Assembly: GCA_026387845.1 (NCBI GenBank)
Contig: JAPLKX010000334.1
Location: 1-6,609 of the forward strand
DNA length: 6,609 nt
Direction: 5' to 3'
Source: Candidatus Hydrogenedentota bacterium
GTDB taxonomy: Bacteria; Hydrogenedentota; Hydrogenedentia; Hydrogenedentales; SLHB01
Translations under genes and position numbers: made by a program
Shown here: positions 1 through 4,997 of the stretch, one piece after another
Position numbering within the stretch: the stretch's first letter is position 1
Layout: each line of letters opens with the position of its first letter
Notes under the pieces: generated by a model
Seen by the model: only the letters and a program-made list of their open reading frames with translations
Told to the model about the DNA's origin: nothing
Database searches by the model: none

Positions 1-1
1 C

Positions 2-118
2 TGCAAAAACATCTGCCGCGTCGGCCAAGGAAAAGACGCCGCGAGATTCACCACACTCACGGAACCCACCGATTTCCAGCGTCACGTCTTCGGCCTGCTC
101 GGTCTGAAGCGCACGTAG
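2..118 (+). CDS. C-terminal end of an unidentified protein, possibly a transposase (5' end outside window)
   Basis: An open frame enters from the left edge and runs 38 codons to TAG at 116-118. Its last residues read LTEPTDFQRHVFGLLGLKRT. The pattern L-[TS]-x-P-T-x-x-Q ending in a hydrophobic LLGL reminds me of the extreme C-termini of some IS4/IS1634-type DDE transposases, but this is recollection and the fragment is too short to prove it. In favour of a mobile element, the next homology downstream (from about 197) is a truncated structural gene, as expected if an element had inserted there. Nothing recognisable lies in 119-178. It could equally be the end of an unrelated gene. Confidence 0.4.
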   Translation, partial: CKNICRVGQGKDAARFTTLTEPTDFQRHVFGLLGLKRT

Positions 119-178
119 CGAAACTTTGTGCCCAGTACGCCAGCATTTGAATACAATGCTATCCCCAAAGCTGAATAA

Positions 179-352
179 AACTTGCATCCAATCAGGCTCT
201 GGAACTTCGGCCTAAACCACACCCGCGGCGCAAACGTACTCTACATGGACGGACACGCCGGCTTCCTGGACTACGTCCCAAAACCCAACGGCAAATTCCC
301 CGTCACATACAGCACCTTCATCGGCGGCGCCAGCTTTATGGGGATGGGCTAA
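179..352 (+). pseudogene. DUF1559 / H-X9-DG pseudopilin-like protein, C-terminal remnant
   Basis: The frame ending at TAA 350-352 reads NFGLNHTRGANVLYMDGHAG from codon 203, then about 28 residues ending FIGGASFMGMG. The His at 218-220, exactly nine residues, then Asp-Gly at 248-253 is the H-X9-DG signature at the C-terminus of DUF1559 proteins. These type II-secretion pseudopilin-like proteins are multiplied in Planctomycetes, Lentisphaerae and relatives. A complete member has an N-terminal prepilin cleavage/methylation helix and about 200-350 residues. Here an in-frame TAA at 176-178 leaves at most 57 residues, with no prepilin signal and no convincing start (TTG at 182 is the only early candidate). 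I therefore call it a truncated, non-functional remnant. The motif itself is unmistakable. Confidence 0.7.
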
Positions 353-361
353 AGCCAGATG

Positions 362-381
362 TGCCCCAAACCGGTTGGGCA
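362..381. terminator. Possible hairpin between convergent genes
   Basis: TGCCC (362-366) can pair with GGGCA (377-381), and the loop contains the self-complementary AACCGGTT. It lies between the end of the H-X9-DG remnant on the plus strand and the end of the response regulator on the minus strand, where a bidirectional terminator would be useful. No T-run follows on either strand, so an intrinsic terminator is only a weak possibility. Confidence 0.2.
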
Positions 382-412
382 AACCGTAGCGCGACTGACG
401 CAACTCGATCCG

Positions 413-1813
413 CTAACTCGTTGTATTCTTGTGCCTGCGACCGGACGGACGGATGCGATATTTCCGCAGTTTGTCACTTAACGTCTTGCGATCTATGCCG
501 GCCATTTGGGCTGCACGTATTTGCATCCCCCCCGCCTTATCAAGAACCCCAACCAGGTAATCCCGCTCCGCCTGTTCCATGGCTTTCCTGAGCGTGTTGG
601 CGCCACCCCGCACAGCCGGCGTCGCCGCCGATGCGCCATCACGCAGCGCAACCCGCAACGCGCGCTCCTCCACCACCCGGCCCTCCGTGCGAATCACCGC
701 CAGTTCTATAATGTTCCGCAACTCCCGGACGTTTCCCGGATAGTCATATTCCTCCAACGCTTTCATGGCTTCAGGCGACACCTCCTCTACCAGATGCCGT
801 TGCGCCGATTTCGTTCGGTTCAGGAAATATCGTACGAGGGCGGGAATGTCGATTTTCCGGTCCCGAAGCGGCGGAACATCGATCGCCACTACATTAAGAC
901 GGCAATAAAGATCCTGCCGAAAACCCCCGTCCCCTATCGCACGTTCAAGATCACAATTGGTCGCAGCGACCACCCGCACATCCACATGCCGGATACCACG
1001 AGCTCCCAGCGGCCGTATCTCTTTCTCTTCCAGTGCCCGCAGCAATTTCCCCTGCAAATCCTTGGGAAGTTCTCCCACTTCATCAAGAAACAGCGTGCCC
1101 CCGTCTGCCTGTTCGAACCGCCCGATAAGCGCCTCATGGTTGTGGAGGCCCGGATATTGCCTGATTACGCCAAACAACTCGCTCTCAGCCAGTGTCGGCG
1201 GAAATCCGCAGTCCGTCGCGACAAATGGACCCTGATGCCGCGGGCTCTGATCATGTATCGCGCGCGCCACCAGTTCCTTGCCCGTGCCCATCTCGCCACC
1301 AATCAACACCGAACAATCCGATGTCGCCGCACGCGCTATCAGTTTTCCAAGCTCCACCATCACCGGGCTCTCCCCTATCATCTCATGGCGGTCGCCGTGG
1401 CGCTCGATCTCTTGTTCCAAAGACGCCGCGTGACGCTGAAGCGCGCTGTGTTCAAGCCATGTCCCTACCTTCGCAACGATCTCCTCGTAGCTCGACCGCT
1501 TCTGAATATAGTCCAGAGCACCCAACTGCATCGCCTGGACCGCCGTCTCCACGCTCGCATGACCCGTCAGAACGCATAAGGTCGCTTTAGGGTCGTGTTC
1601 CCGCGCCGCACGAATGATCTCCAGGCCGCTCCGGTTTCGTGGCAGTTGAAGGTCAACCAAAATCAGGTCGTACCGCGATGACGTGACATCCCGGATTCCG
1701 TCTTCCGCATTCCCATCCGAGAACACCCGGTAACCTTCACGATTAAGCGTGTCGCAAAGGCACTGCCGCACCTCCTCATCATCTTCTACCACCAAAATCG
1801 AAGGCGTTGCCAT
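413..1813 (-). CDS. NtrC-family response regulator (receiver, AAA+, Fis-type HTH) lacking the GAFTGA motif
   Basis: This 466-residue protein has the three-part NtrC layout. The receiver domain (about 4-120) has acidic pocket residues E10, D11 and D12, phosphoacceptor D54 (LILVDLQLP), T83 and K105. The AAA+ domain (about 145-375) has Walker A GEMGTGKE (173-180), Walker B GGTLFLDEVG (238-247), sensor I VVAATN (281-286), Arg-finger region FRQDLYCRLNV (298-308) and sensor II YPGNVRELRN (358-367). A Fis-like helix-turn-helix is at about 415-455. Family members are phosphorylated by a histidine kinase, bind upstream DNA and remodel sigma-54 polymerase. Between ELFG (212-215) and GRFEQ (231-235), the expected HEKGAFTGA stretch is replaced by VIRQYPGLHNHEALI, so loop 1, which contacts sigma-54, is absent. 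The conserved Asn before the Cys of the glutamate switch is Asp (D201). Flanking motifs are intact and in frame, so this does not look like decay. I infer a sigma-54-independent regulator or a divergent subfamily. The ATG at 1813 is preceded by GGGG about 9 nt upstream. No partner kinase is visible. Confidence 0.95.
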   Translation of the reverse strand: MATPSILVVEDDEEVRQCLCDTLNREGYRVFSDGNAEDGIRDVTSSRYDLILVDLQLPRNRSGLEIIRAAREHDPKATLCVLTGHASVETAVQAMQLGALDYIQKRSSYEEIVAKVGTWLEHSALQRHAASLEQEIERHGDRHEMIGESPVMVELGKLIARAATSDCSVLIGGEMGTGKELVARAIHDQSPRHQGPFVATDCGFPPTLAESELFGVIRQYPGLHNHEALIGRFEQADGGTLFLDEVGELPKDLQGKLLRALEEKEIRPLGARGIRHVDVRVVAATNCDLERAIGDGGFRQDLYCRLNVVAIDVPPLRDRKIDIPALVRYFLNRTKSAQRHLVEEVSPEAMKALEEYDYPGNVRELRNIIELAVIRTEGRVVEERALRVALRDGASAATPAVRGGANTLRKAMEQAERDYLVGVLDKAGGMQIRAAQMAGIDRKTLSDKLRKYRIRPSGRRHKNTTS

Positions 1814-1834
1814 GATATGGAACCCCGTATGCTT

Positions 1835-2014
1835 TCACGCAATCATATCACCGCCCAGCACCAGTTTCCTCATCACGGCCGCCACGTCGGCGTTCAATTC
1901 TTCTTTGCGGGCTTCCAGCATGTCCAATACCTTCGAACGAGGCAAACCTTTCCGGTAAGAGATTAACACCCCGGAATCCCGCTCCGCCGAAAGCAGGACG
2001 GTACCCGCGGCCAC
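1835..2014 (-). CDS. Possible small protein or gene relict upstream of the response regulator
   Basis: A minus-strand frame is open from 2050 (TAA at 2051-2053 just before it) to TGA at 1835-1837. The best full-length start is GTG at 2014, giving 59 residues. The later part reads like real protein: a hydrophobic strand (TVLLSAERDSGVLISY), then a charged amphipathic helix (SKVLDMLEARKEELNADVAA), ending RKLVLGGDMIA. I do not recognise the family. It ends 21 nt before the ATG of the response regulator on the same strand, so the two could be co-transcribed. A purine-rich AGAGGA precedes the GTG but is too close to be a good ribosome site. It could be the C-terminal remnant of a larger gene whose 5' part is lost beyond 2051. 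Confidence 0.35.
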   Translation of the reverse strand: MAAGTVLLSAERDSGVLISYRKGLPRSKVLDMLEARKEELNADVAAVMRKLVLGGDMIA

Positions 2015-2084
2015 GTCCTCTTCGAACGCCGCCGACGAGTCCGCTAGACGTTAAGCGCGGCCTTCCCTCCGCGCGCCCCAAACA

Positions 2085-3041
2085 CTAGACACTGAGCACG
2101 GCCCCCGGCCAATCAGGCACTTGGACCTGCGGCAGTATTCTCTCCAGTTTCCCCCGAAGCGGTTCCAACCATGGAGGAAGCATCAGTTTCTTGCCCAATT
2201 CGTCCGCCGGTTCGTCAATCGCAAAACCCGGACCGTCCGTAGCGATTTCAAACAGCACTCCGCCCGGTTCCCGGAAGTAGATCGAGTGAAAATACTGGCG
2301 GTCAATAACAGGAGTCACGTTATAGCCCAGATCGCAAAGGGTGCCTCTCCACACCGCCTGCTGCGCGTCATCCGGTGTCCGAAAGGCCACATGGTGCACG
2401 ACGCCGCCACCGAGTCGTGCCAGCGGCGCGTCCGGCAGGCAAAGCACGTCTAAAACCGAACCGTGTTCACCCGACCCGCTACGATAGCGGAAACGTTTTC
2501 CAGTTTGCGCCTCCGCTTGGAAACCAAACACATCGGTCAAGTGTTTGGCCGTCTTTTCATAGCCTTCTTCGGACAACGTAACGCTGTGAAAACCTTGAAT
2601 GGCGCGCCCAGGTTCAACCGGTCCGCTCCCCGCCATCGGACTGCCCGCGGCCACAAGTTCGATCCGCACTCCATCCGGATCGTCAAAACCCAGAACGCTC
2701 TCCCCAAATCGATCCCCAATCTCTTCCACTTGGACCTGATGTTGCCTGAGGCGTTCCGCCCAGAACTCGAGTGCGCCCTCCGGCACTGCAAATGCTACCG
2801 AGGTCACTTGCGGCGGCCCCACTTGACCACGATAAGCACCAGCCCACACAAAAAACGTCAGAACCGTCCCGGGGCTGCCCACACCGTCGCCATAGTACAG
2901 GTGATAGCTGGTCGGAGCATCAAAATTCACCGTCAACTTGACCAGGCGCAGTCCAAGAACCCCGCAATAAAAATCGACGTTGTCCTGGGCGTCAGCCGTA
3001 ATGGCAGTCACATGATGTATACCCCGTATTTTGTTTTCCAT
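2085..3041 (-). CDS. VOC-family ring-cleaving dioxygenase (MhqO/LinE/PcpA-like)
   Basis: This 318-residue protein is built from two vicinal-oxygen-chelate modules (about 5-130 and 148-270), the size and layout of Fe(II) hydroquinone ring-cleaving dioxygenases such as PcpA, LinE and Bacillus MhqO. Visible signatures are GIHHVTAI near the N-terminus (H9, H10), FDDPDGVRIELV closing module 1 (119-130), GFHSVTL opening module 2 (150-156), VVHHVAFRT (214-222) and RQYFHSIYFREPGGVLFEIA (248-267). By analogy with the PcpA metal triad (two His, one Glu), the likely iron ligands here are H10, H217 and E265. The expected reaction is O2-dependent opening of a hydroquinone-type ring, in the cytoplasm. The substrate cannot be read from sequence; detoxification of quinones, as for MhqO, is one option. 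The ATG at 3041 has GGAG about 9 nt upstream. It lies 70 nt upstream of the small ORF start on the same strand. A generic glyoxalase-fold protein is the alternative, but the length and three ligands favour the dioxygenase. Confidence 0.88.
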   Translation of the reverse strand: MENKIRGIHHVTAITADAQDNVDFYCGVLGLRLVKLTVNFDAPTSYHLYYGDGVGSPGTVLTFFVWAGAYRGQVGPPQVTSVAFAVPEGALEFWAERLRQHQVQVEEIGDRFGESVLGFDDPDGVRIELVAAGSPMAGSGPVEPGRAIQGFHSVTLSEEGYEKTAKHLTDVFGFQAEAQTGKRFRYRSGSGEHGSVLDVLCLPDAPLARLGGGVVHHVAFRTPDDAQQAVWRGTLCDLGYNVTPVIDRQYFHSIYFREPGGVLFEIATDGPGFAIDEPADELGKKLMLPPWLEPLRGKLERILPQVQVPDWPGAVLSV

Positions 3042-3150
3042 GTGCGCGCACTCCGTTTGCCTATCTTGAAGAGAAACAAGTGCTGATCAACACGCATTCC
3101 TCGAGGTCAATCCAGCAGGATGGACACCTCATAATCCCAAGTTTCGGACA

Positions 3151-3354
3151 GACGGAATGAGCAAGGATTGAAATGGCAGATGGCCAATGGCACTTGTCTC
3201 GGGCACAACGCTCCCCCGACGGAATGAGCAAGGACTGAAATGGCAGATGGCCAACGGCACTTGCCTCGGGCACAACACTCCCCCGACGGAATGAGCAAGG
3301 ACTGAAATGGCAGATGGCCAATGGCATTTGCCCTGGGGCACAACACTCCCCCCC
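3151..3354. repeat. Three tandem copies of a 67-70 bp repeat
   Basis: Each copy begins GACGGAATGAGCAAGG and ends in a C-run: copy 1 at 3151-3217 (67 bp), copy 2 at 3218-3284 (67 bp), copy 3 at 3285-3354 (70 bp). Copies 1 and 2 differ at four positions. Copy 3 has a few more changes and three extra bases. Each contains CAGATGGCCAATGGCA (or a one-base variant) around the palindromic core TGGCCA, and a GGGCACAAC block. Reading frames through it on the minus strand are low-complexity and change between copies, so it is not coding. The tract is 110 bp upstream of the dioxygenase start. I do not recognise the family. Confidence 0.9.
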
Positions 3355-3357
3355 GAC

Positions 3358-3560
3358 TTCCCCGAAGGGGAACAATGTGAATAGCCGGAGGCGACCGAAG
3401 GGAGCCTCCGGTTCAGATGGAAGAACGACGACAACCCCGGAAGGGGTTGAATGAAAATCCGTTTCATCAGTTCAACCCTATTCAGAGTTTGGGCGTTTTT
3501 GCGCTGTCCGGAGGTTCCCCGCGGTCGCCTCCGGTTATTCACATTGAACGCCTTCGGCGT
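3358..3560. repeat. Multi-hairpin element with 25-bp inverted ends (MITE/REP-like)
   Basis: The left arm 3373-3397 (starts CAATGTGAATAGCCGGAGGC) and the right arm 3522-3546 are inverted copies differing at one base of 25. Outside each arm is a small hairpin with a three-base loop: TTCCCC-GAA-GGGGAA (3358-3372) on the left and ACGCC-TTC-GGCGT (about 3548-3560) on the right. The stem bases differ while pairing is kept. Each arm also folds locally: CCGGAGGC (3385-3392) with GCCTCCGG (3404-3411), and CCGGAGG (3508-3514) with CCTCCGG (3528-3534). The centre has CAACCCC-GGAA-GGGGTTG (3432-3449), which competes with GGGTTGAA (3444-3451) pairing to TTCAACCC (3471-3478). No transposase is encoded. I read it as a non-autonomous palindromic element abutting the tandem repeats. 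Confidence 0.85.
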
Positions 3561-3590
3561 ACGTTACCATCACGACATCGCCCACAACAG

Positions 3591-3707
3591 TCATGGTCTC
3601 GTCGCCCCCTGCACGCCGGCCACACGTCGCACAAGTTCCCGGCAGACACCCAACTCCTCCTCGTTGATCGTATGCGCCATCCCCGGATACCGCCGCACTT
3701 CCACTTC
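3591..3707 (-). pseudogene. Alpha/beta-hydrolase (carboxylesterase/phospholipase type), C-terminal relict
   Basis: On the minus strand the frame ending at TGA 3591-3593 contains VEVRRYPGMAHTINEEELG followed by VCRELVRRVAG. This matches the last strand and helix of carboxylesterase/phospholipase-type and dienelactone-hydrolase-type enzymes, in which the His of R-x-Y-P-G-M-x-H is the third member of the Ser-Asp-His triad. Only about 38 residues remain, against a usual 200-250, and there is no G-x-S-x-G segment in the window. Upstream in the same frame the sequence passes straight into the 9-bp repeat (VDAVDE), a small hairpin and the 7-bp repeat, so the rest of the gene is gone. It follows the lyase-like gene on the same strand. 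Not expected to be functional. Confidence 0.6.
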
Positions 3708-3722
3708 GTCCACTGCGTCCAC
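3696..3722. repeat. 9-bp tandem repeat NNNGTCCAC, first locus
   Basis: The units are CACTTCCAC (degenerate, 3696-3704), TTCGTCCAC (3705-3713) and TGCGTCCAC (3714-3722), followed by TAC. The same 9-bp pattern, also followed by TAC, recurs at 4971-4997. On the minus strand it reads TAG-TGGACnnnGTGGAC and is fused in frame to the N-terminal side of the hydrolase relict. Confidence 0.65.
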
Positions 3723-3726
3723 TACA

Positions 3727-3757
3727 CCGGCGTCACAAGCCTGTGCAGGAACGCCGG
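3727..3757. repeat. Small perfect-stem hairpin
   Basis: CCGGCGT (3727-3733) pairs with ACGCCGG (3751-3757). Inside the loop, CACA (3734-3737) can pair with TGTG. It lies directly between the 9-bp and 7-bp repeats and is not followed by a T-run, so I read it as a repeat-type hairpin and not a terminator. Confidence 0.5.
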
Positions 3758-3773
3758 TTGTGTCAGTCGGTCT

Positions 3774-3801
3774 CAATCCGCAATCCGCAATCCGCAATTC
3801 C
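3774..3801. repeat. 7-bp tandem repeat CAATCCG
   Basis: Three exact copies of CAATCCG (3774-3794) are followed by a diverged fourth, CAATTCC (3795-3801). The tract ends 11 bp downstream of the stop codon of the lyase-like gene (3813-3815). Such heptamer tracts arise by replication slippage. No function can be assigned. Confidence 0.75.
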
Positions 3802-3812
3802 CCAAACCCCGC

Positions 3813-4997
3813 CTATTCCGCAAACAGCAGCGTCGCGAAATCCAGCGTGTAGCACCGCTCGACGTCGTACCCGTACGGCCGTTTCTCCATGTAGCCCAAG
3901 TACCTCGGCGTGTGCCACCAACTGTACGGCAGTTCGAAAATATACCCCCAGTCCGACTTGTCCCCGGGCGCATTCAACTTGGCGCTGTTGGTGTGCCGCG
4001 CCCACCCGGCCGGGTCGTCCAGAAACCCCCCGTAAAAGTTGACGGCGTCTTCGAGCGTGGCGCCGCGTTTCGACTTCAGGTCGCGCAACATCACCCCGTG
4101 CGCCTCGGCAATGTGAACCGCCTGAACCATCCCCTCCAGCGCCATCAGCGTATAGGTGCCCGATTTTTCCTCACGCCGGACCTCCTTCGGCAGCCGCCCG
4201 TCCGCCCCAATCTGGCCCCGAAGCCCGTGGCGGTAATACCGGCAGGCCCGGTCAAACAGGTCCCCATCCTGCAACACGTGCCCCGCGCACATCAAAAACA
4301 CCACCTGCCAACTCTGACTGTTGTCCTTGTACAACTCCTCCCGCAGATGGTACTCCACAAACGGGCGCAGCCACCCCCGAAACCGCTCGACTTCCGATTC
4401 GTTCACCAGCCCTTCGCCCCGCAGAAGGTCAAAAGCGTACATGAACGCCGGAAAACTGTACGCAATGGCCAGCGGCGTGTCCCCACGTCGCGCCAGTTTC
4501 ACCTGCTGCCACCAATGACCGCCGTGAACCGGCCGCGTCAGGTTGTCTACCCACGCGAAAATAAACTCGCGCGACTTCTCCCCGTACGCCTTATTGCCCG
4601 ACATCGCGCACGCCAGCGCCAGCGCGTGCGAAATACGCGCGTCTTTCCGTAGTTGCCGCACAATCTGCTGCTGAGTTTCCCGCTCGTTCGTGTAGAAACC
4701 CGGCACCTTTAACTCGCCCCGAATCGGATTCGGCGACTGCTGCGCCAGGTAGTCCGCCGTCCGAAGCAAATCCGCGTACGCCGCCGAAACCACCGGCTCG
4801 TTGGCCGCCACCGCGTTTTTCACAAACTCGATCCGCGCCCGGTTCACCAGCAAGTTCGGGCTCGCAAAAGACTCTCCAGAAACAGAGGGCGCCCCCCCAT
4901 TGCCGCACCCAACAAAAGTTAGCAGCAAAAACAGCGCAGCCAAGATGCCCGCACCACAACAGTCCCGTCTTCTGTCCACAGCGTCCACTCTGTCCAC
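3813..4997 (-). CDS. Alginate lyase superfamily (PL5-like, PF05426-type) lipoprotein with altered catalytic motif
   Basis: 394 residues. An arginine-rich N-terminus and a hydrophobic stretch (AALFLLLTFVGC, 20-31) end at C31, a near-lipobox (Phe at -3), so export and lipid anchoring are likely. The rest follows the all-alpha alginate lyase fold: KVPGFYTNE (97-105), LRKDARISHALALACAMSG (116-134), a Trp-rich stretch (HWW, 161-163), DNSQSWQ (225-231), LFDRACRYYRHGLRGQIGADGRLPKE (247-272) and SGTYTLMALEGM (279-290). In PL5 enzymes such as Sphingomonas A1-III, catalysis uses His in N-N-H-S-Y-W and a later Tyr. Here the equivalents appear to be D-N-S-Q-S-W, lacking the His, and Y282, kept. It may cleave a different uronic polymer, use another base, or only bind. 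The frame opens at GTG 4997, overlapping the TAG of the upstream gene by one base; GTG codons at 4988 and 4979 inside the 9-bp repeat are alternative starts. The neighbouring MBOAT and SGNH genes parallel alginate operons. Confidence 0.82.
   Translation of the reverse strand: MDRVDAVDRRRDCCGAGILAALFLLLTFVGCGNGGAPSVSGESFASPNLLVNRARIEFVKNAVAANEPVVSAAYADLLRTADYLAQQSPNPIRGELKVPGFYTNERETQQQIVRQLRKDARISHALALACAMSGNKAYGEKSREFIFAWVDNLTRPVHGGHWWQQVKLARRGDTPLAIAYSFPAFMYAFDLLRGEGLVNESEVERFRGWLRPFVEYHLREELYKDNSQSWQVVFLMCAGHVLQDGDLFDRACRYYRHGLRGQIGADGRLPKEVRREEKSGTYTLMALEGMVQAVHIAEAHGVMLRDLKSKRGATLEDAVNFYGGFLDDPAGWARHTNSAKLNAPGDKSDWGYIFELPYSWWHTPRYLGYMEKRPYGYDVERCYTLDFATLLFAE
4971..4997. repeat. 9-bp tandem repeat NNNGTCCAC, second locus
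   Basis: Three units, TCTGTCCAC (4971-4979), AGCGTCCAC (4980-4988) and TCTGTCCAC (4989-4997), are followed by TAC. Read on the minus strand, the repeat supplies the GTG start region and first nine codons of the lyase-like protein (VDRVDAVDR), and its edge forms the TAG stop of the SGNH gene. The same pattern occurs at 3696-3722. Confidence 0.75.

Noticed and set aside
506..1579. A 357-codon plus-strand frame
   Set aside because: It lies wholly antisense to the response regulator, whose motifs are certain. The translation has no family features.
1848..2081. A 77-codon minus-strand frame overlapping the small ORF
   Set aside because: Gly/Arg-rich reading in another frame. The frame 2050-1835 has more protein-like sequence.
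3062..3110. Sigma-70-type promoter for the dioxygenase (TTGACC or TTGATC as -35 on the minus strand)
   Set aside because: No acceptable -10 lies at 16-18 bp; the best candidates match at only two or three positions.
3182..3330. Sigma-54 promoter in the tandem repeats (TGGCAC near TTGC)
   Set aside because: In the repeat, TTG follows GGCAC directly. The required spacing between the GG and GC elements is missing.
3151..3354. CRISPR array
   Set aside because: The entire 67-bp unit is conserved, with no variable spacers, and there are no cas genes in the window.
3129..3542. Several minus-strand frames of 79-137 codons across the tandem repeats
   Set aside because: They read the same repeat in different frames (LAICHFSPCS-type sequence) and run into the hairpin element. 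No start context or homology is apparent.
3417..4652. A 411-codon open frame on the plus strand
   Set aside because: It runs from the hairpin element into the antisense of the lyase-like gene. Its composition (Pro, Arg, His rich) is typical of the reverse of a high-GC gene and no domain is visible.
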